This document shows positions 21,276 to 31,469 of a DNA stretch of 64,000 nucleotides, in pieces. Every line of letters begins with the position of its first letter. Position 1 is the first letter of the stretch. The translations under genes and the position numbers were made by a program. Below the pieces are notes generated by a model, which was not told where the DNA came from, did no database searches, and worked only from the letters and a program-made list of their open reading frames with translations. Origin of the DNA: Stentor coeruleus (taxonomy: Eukaryota > Ciliophora > Heterotrichea > Heterotrichida > Stentoridae); assembly GCA_001970955.1 (NCBI GenBank), contig MPUH01000044.1:1-64000 (forward strand), read 5' to 3'.

Positions 21276-24200
21276 TTAATATTTTTTGACCATAAGGGTT
21301 TTCTTCAGAGGCTCCAGATCTTCTCTTATACCTTTAGTTAAATACACATCTGCCCTTTCGTCATCTGAAGCTTGGTCTAGGCTTTCTTGTAATACCGCAA
21401 TTTTCTCTATGCGAATTGAGGATTTCTTTATCGCAGGTTTGGCAGACTCATTTTCTGCTTGAGTCTTTATTGTTTTTTTCTCAGCAACAACTTTTAATGA
21501 AGACTCAGGGGATTTTACTATGTTTAAAGCAGATTTTTTGATTGACTTTATTATTGGTGGCTCAATTTTATCTTCATTGATTGGTTTTTTGAATGGGATT
21601 TCTATGTCTTCTTCTTGAGAAAAATCTTGTTCCATGTCGCTGTTTTCTGAGTTGGAATTTTGTCCTCTTGAGTCTTCATCGGAGTTTTGGCCATTTGTTT
21701 CGGGGTTTTCTGAGCTTTTGTACTCGTCTATAATAGAAAATGCCGATTTTTTTATTCCAACAACTTTTTTGACTGCTGGAGCTTTGCCTTGAGGCTCTTC
21801 AGGCTTTTTATAAAGTTCCTCACGACGTTTGCTTATCTGCTTTTTTGTTTTTTCTGAAGGAAGTACTGGAGGTTGCCTCATTACCCCAACTAGTCTCCCA
21901 ACACAATAAAGGAATTGTTTAATAGGAAACATAATAACTTGTATATCTCCTTCATGATGTTGCTTTATTTTACTTTCAATAGTATCAGCATCTTTTGATA
22001 CCCTATCATACAATTCCTTCATTTGATTCGGACTTAAGTAATTTTTCTGCAAAAACACATTCAGTCCATCTAGTATCTGAAAATTATCCTTATCAGAAAA
22101 CGCAAAAGAAATTCCATCCACAATAAACCCTAAAAACCTATCAGCCTGTTTAGGTCTCATTGGTCCATTTCCCATAACATTAGCAAATTTTTTAGAGAGT
22201 TCTTTCATTTTACTTATTTCTTCATCAGTTCCTGAACCCATAGCTTTGATTAATGATTCTAAAACTATAGAAAAATACAAAGACTGGTCGCTGAAAACCC
22301 CAGATTGTTGTGATTCCTTTGTTTTATAATAAACAATTACCTGCTTTACTATAGAATTTATAGATTTCAATGAACATGTCCCAAATGATGCTAGAAAACT
22401 TGAAGGTAAATGCGAAGTTGTTATTGTTGGGCAAAAACTTACAATACGGCCAACAAGTAAAGATATTGTTTGTGAAACTTCATCAGCGTCTTCTTTGATT
22501 GGTTCATCTTTCGCACCTAATTTATAAAATGCTTTAGCTGGAACTGGGAGAATTGGTTTAACTTTTCTTATTGGCATTGATAGCATGAATTCTTCAATTG
22601 TTGTCCAGATATCTTTGCTTACTTCATAATGTAATGGAGAACCAAACGCTGCTTGTGAAGATACAACCATTAAAGTTTCACAAAGATATTTGAATGTTAC
22701 ATATTTTAAATTGTCGTCACAGTCTGGCTTAGCTACTACTGCTGTGAAGAATTCGATTATAGAGTTTCGGGCTTCGGAATATTTTTCTAGACCTTCAGGA
22801 TGTTTTGTAATTTTGTTTAGGTCCCATAAATGGTAAAAGTAAAGGATTCCCACTACATGAGTTGCAACTTTTATGTTTGTCAGACTGTTGCTAAGGTACT
22901 GTGATATAATTCCAGTTAAATCAGCAAAAGTATCATTTGCAATATCATCTAATATATCATAAACACTAATCAAACTTTCAGCTCTCAATAGCCACTTATC
23001 AAGATCAGTTTCTTCTCCTTCTAAAGTGAACTTATTCAAAGTTTTTTTTAATCCTTGACAAACATCACAAGCTAGTTTCACAATCTCTGTCTTAGCATCT
23101 TTCTGTAATGAATGAGGTTCCCTAGCTAGTTTAGCCAAACTTTGTGTGGCTTTAAAAATAATCTCCGTCGAGTTAATTTTCCCAAGTAAATCCATCAAAA
23201 TCCCTAGCAAACTCACAAATGGGTCTTTTAAATCCTTAGCTGATAAAGCTGATAAATCCAAGTACATAGGAATTTTAATCAATTCTTTAAGTGTTTCAAT
23301 CTCATTACTATAAAAAACAAGCAAAGAAGGAAGCTGTGTCAATAGTGTTGAAGTTAAAGCGACCATAACATGTTTTTGTTTTTTATCACTAGTCGCATGT
23401 ATAAATTTTAACCCTGATATTAGCATATATATAATAATTCTCCTATCAGTATCTTCTAAAGATGTAGTATTTGACCGTTCACCACGTTTTAAAAGTTCAC
23501 ACATAGCTTCCCAGGATTTAACTATACTCGTTTTATTCCATAAGGTTTGCACAACAATTTCTATTCTACACATGTCAGTTTCTTCAAATTCCTTATGAAA
23601 ATTAACAAGTTTCATTATTGCACGTTCTGAATCAAATGAACGCCCTTGGTCTATACTCATACTGACTCCATAGCCATGGTCAAGGGGTAATTTATCTTTA
23701 AAAACAGCTTGTAAAAGAAAGTTACATGCAGAGTTGCGAATTTCTTCATTTTCAGCCCAAATCAAACATGATACTATGCTTTCCTCATCTTTTGATAATA
23801 ATGATGCTTTAGCTAAACGTGTTGCTACTGTTATCGCTATAACACATACTTTTGTGTCTATATCATGAGACATTTCTACTATACGTGAACGATTTGATTC
23901 AAAAAAACTTTGAAGTCGGCCTATATTTCCATCCACAAATATGTTTTGAATAAACGTCATAGCTTTAAGACGAACTTCAGATGATTTATCATATAAACAA
24001 AATGATAAAACTTTTAGTGTATCTTCATTAAGGAATTTCTCTGCAAATTTCTCAGTCATGTAATGAAGACCTTGTAAGCATATTGACCTGATTTCTAAGA
24101 CTATATCCATGCATCTGAATTTTAAAACTTCATTGAAAATATTCTCTAATTCCCTGTTTAAAATTTTTTCCTTAGCACTTATTTCTTTTTCTTGAGTTTG

Positions 24201-24803
24201 CAAATGGTGTAGTCGTTGAGTATCTGAATTATTCATTTCAGTTCTTATAAAAGTTTGAATTCTTACTAAATCGCTTGTTTCTTTGGCTAAAATATCAACA
24301 AGTGCTTGAGCTAAACTTAATAAAGCTAAAGTTGATGTATGTCTTATGCACTTATAGTTAATAAATGTAAAACTTGAAAGCCAGTTTGTGATAAACGTCA
24401 AAAAAGATTCATCGTATAAAGTTTCTCCTGACTCAGTAGCCAAGTATATCCAGAAATGTTGGAAGTTTAGGTAGAAGGATTTGAATTGCTTGGTTTTTGA
24501 TACAATTGGGTATTCTTCAGCATCTTTAGCTTTTTTCATGATTTTTTCTAAGACGGCTTCCATATCAAGTGACTCTAAATCGTGACTGTTTATGAGGTTT
24601 TTTTCTTGACCCATACTTTCAAGAAGAAATATTATGAGGTTTATGTATGCTTCACTATCATTATCTCGGTATAATATTACCCAATTAGATGCCAAGTGCT
24701 CTACGACCATCTTTTCATCTCTGATTAGTTCGAAGAGGTTCTTCAAGTTTACAGGCCCAGTGTGGTTTGTATACAACCTCGGCCTTCTTTGGTATCTTGA
24801 CAT
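21276..24803 (-). CDS. Cohesin subunit SCC3/STAG-like, 1175 aa
   Basis: The region CIRHTSTLALLSLAQALVDI matches the STAG hallmark (RHTSTLAAMKLMTALV). An EI.AICL..L-type block (LEIRSICLQGLHYMTEKFAEKFL), then YDKSSEVRLKAMTFIQNIF and SRIVEMSHDIDTKVCVIAITVATRLA follow in the family order. HEAT repeats fill the middle. The last 170 residues are charged and low in complexity, with repeated KSA.I stretches, as in the acidic/basic tails of SA proteins. SCC3 loads on the kleisin RAD21 and is needed for sister-chromatid cohesion. No intron was needed. The length is normal for the family. Confidence 0.9.
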   Translation of the reverse strand: MSRYQRRPRLYTNHTGPVNLKNLFELIRDEKMVVEHLASNWVILYRDNDSEAYINLIIFLLESMGQEKNLINSHDLESLDMEAVLEKIMKKAKDAEEYPIVSKTKQFKSFYLNFQHFWIYLATESGETLYDESFLTFITNWLSSFTFINYKCIRHTSTLALLSLAQALVDILAKETSDLVRIQTFIRTEMNNSDTQRLHHLQTQEKEISAKEKILNRELENIFNEVLKFRCMDIVLEIRSICLQGLHYMTEKFAEKFLNEDTLKVLSFCLYDKSSEVRLKAMTFIQNIFVDGNIGRLQSFFESNRSRIVEMSHDIDTKVCVIAITVATRLAKASLLSKDEESIVSCLIWAENEEIRNSACNFLLQAVFKDKLPLDHGYGVSMSIDQGRSFDSERAIMKLVNFHKEFEETDMCRIEIVVQTLWNKTSIVKSWEAMCELLKRGERSNTTSLEDTDRRIIIYMLISGLKFIHATSDKKQKHVMVALTSTLLTQLPSLLVFYSNEIETLKELIKIPMYLDLSALSAKDLKDPFVSLLGILMDLLGKINSTEIIFKATQSLAKLAREPHSLQKDAKTEIVKLACDVCQGLKKTLNKFTLEGEETDLDKWLLRAESLISVYDILDDIANDTFADLTGIISQYLSNSLTNIKVATHVVGILYFYHLWDLNKITKHPEGLEKYSEARNSIIEFFTAVVAKPDCDDNLKYVTFKYLCETLMVVSSQAAFGSPLHYEVSKDIWTTIEEFMLSMPIRKVKPILPVPAKAFYKLGAKDEPIKEDADEVSQTISLLVGRIVSFCPTITTSHLPSSFLASFGTCSLKSINSIVKQVIVYYKTKESQQSGVFSDQSLYFSIVLESLIKAMGSGTDEEISKMKELSKKFANVMGNGPMRPKQADRFLGFIVDGISFAFSDKDNFQILDGLNVFLQKNYLSPNQMKELYDRVSKDADTIESKIKQHHEGDIQVIMFPIKQFLYCVGRLVGVMRQPPVLPSEKTKKQISKRREELYKKPEEPQGKAPAVKKVVGIKKSAFSIIDEYKSSENPETNGQNSDEDSRGQNSNSENSDMEQDFSQEEDIEIPFKKPINEDKIEPPIIKSIKKSALNIVKSPESSLKVVAEKKTIKTQAENESAKPAIKKSSIRIEKIAVLQESLDQASDDERADVYLTKGIREDLEPLKKTLMVKKY

Positions 24804-25407
24804 TTGTAGGGGGCCTTATTCACCTTTTTTATTATTTATGATATAATTGTTATAGAAATTAAGTGATATGTACAGTTTTTGTAATGCAGGTTGAATGAAT
24901 TTTATCAAGGTTTTGCTGATCCTGATGTATGAAAATTATTAGAGAATTTATTGTTGGAAATTTATGGGTAATTATGATGATTTAAATGAAGAAATTTAGA
25001 GTTTTTGCTGAAGTTAGATGCGATTGTGTTTAGATAAGTGTGTAAAGTTATTATTATTTAAAAATAGATTTTGATTTTAACTACTTTAAAATATTAGATT
25101 TTAGTTAAGATAGAAATAGTCAAAGAAACTCAACTCAAAACAAAATAATTATTTTAGCAATAGTCTTCCTCTAATTAAATCTACCAGTCATAAAATGCTA
25201 TTTAAATATCCAAAAATCTAAATAAAATGCTGCAACTTTTTGCTTAAAAAATGAAACTTTATTAATCAAAAACAATTTCCCTAGCAATTTTCTAACAAAA
25301 TTTTCATATATTTTCAAATCACAAACTACAAATACTCAATTCCCGAATCTATTATATTAATATAATCATTCTAAATAGGTATTTCTGTAAGTATATTGAT
25401 ATAATAA
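24804..25407. other. Intergenic, nothing recognised
   Basis: AT-rich DNA upstream of the cohesin gene, presumably including its promoter. No frame or repeat stands out. Confidence 0.5.
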
Positions 25408-26010
25408 ATATCTAAATTTGTAGAACTTGACGAGAACGAAATACAAGCTGTATATGAATGGGTCGACAAAATCTCATTATCACAGCCTAAAAGAAATATT
25501 ACTAGAGATTTTGCTGATGGGACTATGATTGCTGAATAATCAAAAAATATCATCAAAGCTTATAAAATTCATAATTACCCTTTAGCATAAAACCTAAAAA
25601 AATTTCTTATAACTTTAAGTCTGGCTGATTATTACTCTAATTGGCATAAGGAAAATTTAAAATATTGAGTTTAATAAAAAAAAAAATTTATGAATAAAAA
25701 CAATATTAAACAAGTTATTAGTTGTGCATCTTAATCATTTGAAAGGGTGCTAAAAATAATAAAGCAAAAAGTTAAAAGTATGGGGAAGAACAAAGAATGG
25801 AAGTAAAGCCTATGCCTTTGCAAAAAAAGGTGGATAAGCTATTGAGATCAAAGCTGCCCCTCCAGCAAATTCAGCATTAAAAGAAAAAGAACAGGCTATT
25901 CAAGAGCTAATAAAAACTATAGAAATTATGGAGAGTAAAATTAATAAACTCAGACAATTTGTCAAATTGAATGACTCAAAATAAAGATACTTATAATAAG
26001 CTCAAGGCTG
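25408..26010 (+). pseudogene. Decayed SPEF1/CLAMP gene
   Basis: The first frame reads ...ENEIQAVYEWVDKISLSQ, then PKRNITRDFADGTMIAE, which matches the SPEF1 calponin-homology domain (YLWVD.IPLS.PKRN.SRDFSDG...AE). It then meets TAA at 25537, yet further pieces follow in order: IIKAY, IHNYPLA, SNWHKENLK, a KQVISCAS...FERVLKIIKQKVK piece (human QCA...ELVLIPLRQRL) and the C-terminal LKEKEQAIQELIKTIEIM coiled coil. At least four stops and one or more frameshifts separate them. ATA stands at 25408 where ATG is expected. No 15-nt intron can remove the stops. SPEF1 bundles microtubules in cilia; an intact copy should exist elsewhere in the genome. Confidence 0.85.
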
Positions 26011-26055
26011 CAGAGGTAAGTTAATTTTGAAATCCAAAGTAATCTTTATATAAAA

Positions 26056-27354
26056 TTAATAACCCTTGAGCGAGTATTCTTTTATTTTCATCAAAAGCTC
26101 TGGACTCATTGTTTCGACTTGCTCAACACATGCTTCTAATGTTGTCACATAATATCCCATCGACCCGTTTTGTATGATTTTTCTTCCAAACTCGCATATC
26201 ATCTGTACATGTCCAGACAAATCAGGAATCTTAGCTTTAATAACAATATATAAAAAAATGCTCAAAATCTGATCAGCACTAATAACCAAATCATCCTTAG
26301 AAACTGTTGTATCATCTTTCCAATACTCATCAACACACTCACACAACACTCTAGAAGTTTGTATGACTACTCCAAGTTTCTTCAATGGGGAAAACTGATT
26401 TTCAAGCTCCCTTAGTTTATCCACCGCTTTACCATAAGCTTTAAAATTTCTTGGGTGATTAAGAATCCCTTCAGCATAAGCTATATGCCCAAAATGTCCC
26501 TGACCTTTACTTGGTTTGTTATTTTCTACATCTAATTGAAAATATCTATGTATTCCTAAATCATTACATGTAAGTTCTGAATATTTTTCTAGTTTTTCCT
26601 CATAAAGATCGCATTTGTCTTTAAACGCTAAATGAAATACTTTTAACAAACTTTGTTGTAAAGAATTAGTAAACACTTCCTCAAGCATTAAATCATACAT
26701 TTCCCCAGGCTTTTCTTCAATAGTCTTTGCCACAACTCCACCATAATAATGTATCATTGCTTGTAATGTTAACATGACAAAGCCTTTTATGTCTTCACAC
26801 ATTTTTTCACTATACACTTTAGGTACTGACTGAATATTGATCTTTAACTCATTGTTTTCTAAACAATATTCTTGAAGAAAGCTTGAGTTAAATCGAGCAA
26901 TCATAGCCGCTATAAAATGCTCGTTTGGATTTTGAAAGTGTCCATGTAAGAATTCAATAAGGCTTTGAGCTTCAAATGAATTATTATATTGACTGTTTAC
27001 TTGAGATATACTTATTGTTGTTACTGGGGTTGGATCTTGTGCTGTATTGACTTTATAGCTTTGTAAATAGTCGTACCATAAAACATTTGAACGCCATTTG
27101 TAGTCTTTGACTGTATTCCAATGGTCAACTAGGGAAAGGATGTCTAATGGCCAAGTACTTCTGTTGTACTTATCTTTTATAAGCTCGATTTCTTGTTGCA
27201 TATAATCTTTCCAGTTCTGTTGGGATATTACTTTGAAATCACTGGAGTTCAGAATTTCTTCATTCTTTTTGTAGTAATCTTTTTTCTTTGAGTCAATTAT
27301 TTTAAGATACTCTTGCTTGACTTTGTCTTTAGCTTGAGATGATTTCTGACCCAT
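26056..27354 (-). CDS. VPS9-domain protein with myristoylation signal, 432 aa
   Basis: The C-terminal 90 residues, KDDLVISADQILSIFLYIVI, then KAKIPDLSGHVQMICEFGR and MGYYVTTLEACVEQVETM, follow the VPS9 pattern (SADD.LP.L.Y.VIKA.P..L.S...YI..F......GE.GYYLT....A). VPS9 domains exchange nucleotide on Rab5-type GTPases, so a role in early endosome traffic is likely. The Asp and Tyr needed for exchange appear to be present. The N-terminus MGQKSS fits the N-myristoylation consensus (Gly2, Ser6), which would place it on membranes. The middle 250 residues match nothing I know. Confidence 0.8.
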   Translation of the reverse strand: MGQKSSQAKDKVKQEYLKIIDSKKKDYYKKNEEILNSSDFKVISQQNWKDYMQQEIELIKDKYNRSTWPLDILSLVDHWNTVKDYKWRSNVLWYDYLQSYKVNTAQDPTPVTTISISQVNSQYNNSFEAQSLIEFLHGHFQNPNEHFIAAMIARFNSSFLQEYCLENNELKINIQSVPKVYSEKMCEDIKGFVMLTLQAMIHYYGGVVAKTIEEKPGEMYDLMLEEVFTNSLQQSLLKVFHLAFKDKCDLYEEKLEKYSELTCNDLGIHRYFQLDVENNKPSKGQGHFGHIAYAEGILNHPRNFKAYGKAVDKLRELENQFSPLKKLGVVIQTSRVLCECVDEYWKDDTTVSKDDLVISADQILSIFLYIVIKAKIPDLSGHVQMICEFGRKIIQNGSMGYYVTTLEACVEQVETMSPELLMKIKEYSLKGY

Positions 27355-27571
27355 ATTGAATATATTGAGTTTTGATTAGATGCTGAAATTATTTTTATAA
27401 TTTTCTGATGTTTTTATTGAAGAATAAAGTGATAAGTTTGAGTTTAAACTTGAACAATAAGGCTTTTTATCAAAATAAACCATTTTAATTTGCTTTATTC
27501 CATCTTTTTTCTAATTTTATAGAAGGAATTAATGTGATTGAAAAACTAGAGTAAATAATATTATAGCTAAT

Positions 27572-28270
27572 CTAATAGTTAACAAGCCTTACTGAATGGT
27601 TATACCCACAGTTAGAGCATGTAAATTTACCACCCAAATAGCGTTGGTAAATATTATTCATACACATCAAGCACACAAAGTACTTGGCGCTAATCCATTT
27701 ATGCTGATTTTCTTCATCATGGCATCGGGAGCAGCAATAAAGTTCACTACAGCATCCTGAATATAACTTGATATAGTTATTATCAAAATTACTGCAAAGG
27801 CTCATGCTTCTTATACTATGATAATTCCCTTTTTCATTTTCAAGAGCTTTAACTGCTTTTTCTGACATTTCATCAGTAATAATTTGGATTGGCCTTGCAA
27901 GGTCTTCTTTATAAAGATCATAAATTATTAAAGCTTTTCTGGTATTCAAATTGTACTCTTCTATTTGAAATATTGCATACCAAAAGCTATTTCTCCAGTC
28001 ATATCTTTGGATTTTAGAATTGCTAATTAAGTATTTAGTGCAAATTGATTCATCGTAGGCATCTTTTACTGAAAAACTTAAATATTTGATTTTTTCTATA
28101 AAAATCCTGATTTTGAAACTTTTTGTTTCATTGCAATTGTCGTAGAAAGCTTTAATCAGGGCACTTAAATGCCTTGCTTTTTCATAATCCAACTCTAAAT
28201 AACACTGTTTTATGAGGTTGATATAGTCAGTACCGGCTACAGGTGAAATCGCCACAAGTTTAATTACCAT
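27572..28270 (-). CDS. CHY-type zinc-finger protein, paralogue A, 232 aa
   Basis: The C-terminal third has CCSELYCCSRCHDEENQHKW, then CLMCMNNIYQRY and TCSNCGYNHS. This is the layout of the CHY zinc finger known from RCHY1/Pirh2 (CC..LY.CR.CHD....H), although the first Cys/His pair of the full domain is missing and there is no RING. The first 140 residues form a domain also found in the neighbour at 29442 but otherwise unknown to me. They share TDY.NLIK.C, EKA.HL.ALI..F.DN.NET..FK.RIFI.KIKY and SKIQRYD.RN.FWY. The pair arose by local duplication. The function is unknown; ubiquitin-pathway binding is a guess from the finger. Confidence 0.75.
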   Translation of the reverse strand: MVIKLVAISPVAGTDYINLIKQCYLELDYEKARHLSALIKAFYDNCNETKSFKIRIFIEKIKYLSFSVKDAYDESICTKYLISNSKIQRYDWRNSFWYAIFQIEEYNLNTRKALIIYDLYKEDLARPIQIITDEMSEKAVKALENEKGNYHSIRSMSLCSNFDNNYIKLYSGCCSELYCCSRCHDEENQHKWISAKYFVCLMCMNNIYQRYLGGKFTCSNCGYNHSVRLVNY

Positions 28271-29441
28271 TTATTAGTGTAAAAAATTGTCTATATTTCC
28301 AAATCCTTTTAAAATTTTATATTTAGATTGATTTATAATTCAAAGTGTTTTATGATATATTGGAAATTCTTGCCTATTGATTTTTTCTAAGTTTTTACAT
28401 AAAAGTTTAATAATCTTTAATTTACCCTGATACAAATTTTGAAAGCTTTGGCCTAAAACTCAAATTTATCGATAATATTGTCTTTTTTTTTCTTTGGAAT
28501 TTTGATTAATCCTGGTAGGCTAAGGATTATTTGTCTATTATCAGATTCTCATGAATTTCATGAGTTATTTTGTAAAATATTTTATGACTATGAAGGGAGA
28601 TTATGAATATAATTTCTTTAAAAATCCTCAAAGTAAAGAATTTTTAATTCATTTGGGGAATATAATTGCATTTGTCACGCTTAATTAAGTTTCATAAAAT
28701 TGATGTTGCGTCCAAGCTATTTTTTAAATGTTATATTAAAAATTTTAGGTTTAAATTTAATCATATAAGATCATTGGATGATAATATTATTCTGCTTAGA
28801 ATCTGTGAATCAATGCCAAAATAGGCTTAAACCAATAACTTTAAACNGTATTAAATAAATCAATATTATTCTGCTTAGAATCTGTGAATCAATGCCAAAA
28901 TAGGCTTAAACCAATAACTTTAAACTCATTAATTAGGATATTAGTATTAGATCCAGCTTTTGTTGATTATTAGGATTAAAAATCATAAAAATTCTCATAA
29001 GACTTAATAATATATCTTAATCTGATTAAAGATTAGCAAACTCACAAAAATTAATTCCCTATGTTTTAAGGGGTAAATTAGGACTTAAAATATCATTATA
29101 CCAAAATAATCTATCACTGAAATTATAAAAATAGTTAAATTGATTGAAATTTTTTGAAATCCCTCCTTAAGCACCAAAAAAGACTTTATTAGAGAATATA
29201 AGAATATAAAAAAATCAATAAGTGTTTTTCAAAGATAATTAATCAATTATTGGTTTTAGCGAATGGCAAAATAACTTATTTTATGTAACAAAGTTCAACC
29301 TCCTGCTACGAAACTTGCAAATCTTATTAAACCTATAAATAAAATAAGCCATTAAAATTGCTTAATATAACCATTATTTTCATCTGAGGAAAAACAATTA
29401 AAATACAAAAGCAGTTATTTTCATAGCCTAATCTTAAATAT
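28271..29441. other. Intergenic between zinc-finger paralogues
   Basis: AT-rich and stop-rich in all frames. It holds the false duplication at 28783-28925. I found no leftover piece of a third paralogue here. Confidence 0.5.
28783..28925. repeat. Assembly join: 64-bp direct duplication around one N
   Basis: Bases 28783-28846 recur exactly at 28862-28925, with N at 28847 and a short unmatched stretch between. Confidence 0.9.
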
Positions 29442-30149
29442 TTAACTATATTGATTTCTAGGTCTTATCGAATGCTTGTATTTGCAATAAGGACAAGTAA
29501 AATCGCCACCAATGTAGCGTTGGTATTTATGTTCTACGCATATCAAACATATAAAGTAATTAGCATAGATCCATTTATGCCATTTATCCTCATTATGACA
29601 TGGCGAACAGCAATAGAGTTCATTGCAACATCCTGAATATAGTTTAATATAATTTCCTATAAAATGTCTACATTGACCCCCCACATTTTTAATATTATGG
29701 TAAATCCCTTTATCATAGCCAATAGCTTTAGCTCCATAACCTGAAAGTCGACCAGCAAATTCTAATATTGGCTTAGCTATACTTCCTCCATGGGGAATAA
29801 ACTCAGTTATAGCCCCAGCAATTTTTAAGCCATACTGAAAAATTCTAAAAGTTACATACCAAAAATTATTGCGCCGATCGTATCTTTGGATTTTAGACTC
29901 GTCGATTAAGTATTTAGTACGTGTCAGTTTCCCCCAACCACCCTTGACTAAAAAGCTCACATATTTTATTTTTCCGATAAAAATCCGAAATTTGAAGTTT
30001 CTTGTTTCGTTGTGATTATCACGAAAAGAGGTTATCAGGGCACCTAAATGATTAGCTTTTTCATGACCGAATTCTCGAATACATCGTTTTATGAGGTTGT
30101 TATAGTCAGTTCTGATAATTGGAGGCTCCATAACTATTTTGATCACCAT
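29442..30149 (-). CDS. CHY-type zinc-finger protein, paralogue B, 235 aa
   Basis: This is the tandem copy of the gene at 27572 in the same direction, with clearly alike N- and C-terminal parts. The middle differs: it has GLKIAGAITEFIPHGGSIAKPILEFAGR, given here only as a description of a Gly/Ala-rich stretch, where paralogue A has a charged helix. The zinc-finger part (CCNELYCCSPCHNEDKWHKW, CLICVEHKYQRY, TCPYCKYKHS) keeps every Cys and His of paralogue A. Conservation of all metal ligands despite heavy change elsewhere argues that both copies work. The substrate or partner is unknown. Confidence 0.75.
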   Translation of the reverse strand: MVIKIVMEPPIIRTDYNNLIKRCIREFGHEKANHLGALITSFRDNHNETRNFKFRIFIGKIKYVSFLVKGGWGKLTRTKYLIDESKIQRYDRRNNFWYVTFRIFQYGLKIAGAITEFIPHGGSIAKPILEFAGRLSGYGAKAIGYDKGIYHNIKNVGGQCRHFIGNYIKLYSGCCNELYCCSPCHNEDKWHKWIYANYFICLICVEHKYQRYIGGDFTCPYCKYKHSIRPRNQYS

Positions 30150-30179
30150 TTTATATGAAATACAGAATAAATTATATTA

Positions 30180-30700
30180 CTAGTATTTCGCCTGGATTAT
30201 TCACAATTCAAGGGTTTTTAAAACTTCTTCAGAGAAATCATTCTAGGTCTGTTCTGAATTTTTATCACAATTTTAAGGTATTTTTCAACCTTCGCATTTA
30301 TTAACTTCACAGAATTCACTTTAGTCAAAATTGTCAAAACTATAAGCTAGATGGTCGCCATAAAACCTTTATAAGCTCCTTAATCATTTCTGAAATTCCT
30401 TATGAATTTTTTTCTTATTAAAATGGTAGGCTTTTTCATATTCTAAAATCTTATTTTTTCCATATTCTACTAGCAGAGAAAGGTATTTTTTCAAGAATTC
30501 AGCCTAACATCGGCAAAATTATTAAAAATTTTAAGCAAGGCCTTCAAACAAGATACTCCATTTATACTTTGCAGATCTAGTTTTTCTGAGTGAAAATTTG
30601 TATGGATTATCAAATTTTTTGGCTTTTGTATTTGGTAAAGCAATATTATTTTAGAAGAAGTTAATAAGGTTAGAATTTTCAAACTTTCTATTTTAGCCTT
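30180..30700 (-). pseudogene. Decayed gene of unknown family
   Basis: On the minus strand a 63-codon frame (30491-30682; contains YQIQKPKNLIIHTNFHSEKL) is followed, after a shift of frame, by about 37 open codons (30387-30497; contains FLKKYLSLLVEYGKNKILEY). Further short pieces (GDHLAYSFDNFD, SEFCEVNKCEG) follow in that frame between stops. Codon choice and composition look like coding DNA. I cannot name the family. It sits next to the zinc-finger pair and points away from no neighbour's promoter, so it may be a former member of a local gene family. Confidence 0.4.
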
Positions 30701-30845
30701 TTGCAGTTTTCAAAAAATTTTTTGAGTATATCCATGACATCTTTGGTTTGTGATAAAAATTTAAGATACTTTCTGTGTTTTTAATATTTTTTATTATAGC
30801 AAGAATGATTATGTTTGTTGTAGTGAGTATATCATATTGATTATA

Positions 30846-31469
30846 TTATTTAAGCATATTGAAAATAGACACTTCGTTTAGTCTCCAGAGCTTTTCTCCA
30901 AAAGTCATGGCTGGCTTAACATATTCTACAGGATCTTTTACTATCAAGGCACTATCATCAGGGCTTTTTTGACCTTGAATTGAAGGTTTGCAATAAGTTT
31001 TCATAAGAAGACTTGGGTTTTTTCTTGGGATTTTTTTAGGTAAATTTTGCGTTAAGTTAATTGTCGTGTAAATCCTGATCTTTGAACGAGGCGAAATATG
31101 TAAAATCTGAGGCTTGTAAAGATGAAAAATCTGAGGCTCCGGATGTTTTCTACCATCAATTGTTCCAGCTTTAGACTGCTGAGATGAGCTTCTTTCGTTT
31201 CCAAGTTTTGATATGGTAATTCGAGATTTGGATTGTTCCATCAAGTTGTTATACGAGTTTCGTAAAGACAATTTAGGATTATCGAGATTTTTTCCAATAC
31301 ATTCTTGAAAAAGACCTGGCATTGGACTAGTTCTGCTTCTATTTTGGTTTGTTGCTGTAGAAATTTTTCTTTTTCCTTTAGAAGATGATCTAACTGGTTT
31401 AGGTACTAATTGAAATAAACTGTTAAGTTGACTTGGGTTTCGATGAAATTGATCTGGAGTAAGCAGCAT
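30846..31469 (-). CDS. Unknown Ser/Lys-rich protein, 207 aa
   Basis: A single open frame from an ATG in good AT-rich context. The product is basic, rich in Ser, Pro, Lys and Asn, and probably unfolded for most of its length. A short C-terminal part (MTFGEKLWRLNEVSIFNML) looks helical and may be a binding motif. No domain was recognised. Its composition contrasts with the AT-rich flanks, which supports it as a real gene. Confidence 0.62.
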   Translation of the reverse strand: MLLTPDQFHRNPSQLNSLFQLVPKPVRSSSKGKRKISTATNQNRSRTSPMPGLFQECIGKNLDNPKLSLRNSYNNLMEQSKSRITISKLGNERSSSQQSKAGTIDGRKHPEPQIFHLYKPQILHISPRSKIRIYTTINLTQNLPKKIPRKNPSLLMKTYCKPSIQGQKSPDDSALIVKDPVEYVKPAMTFGEKLWRLNEVSIFNMLK

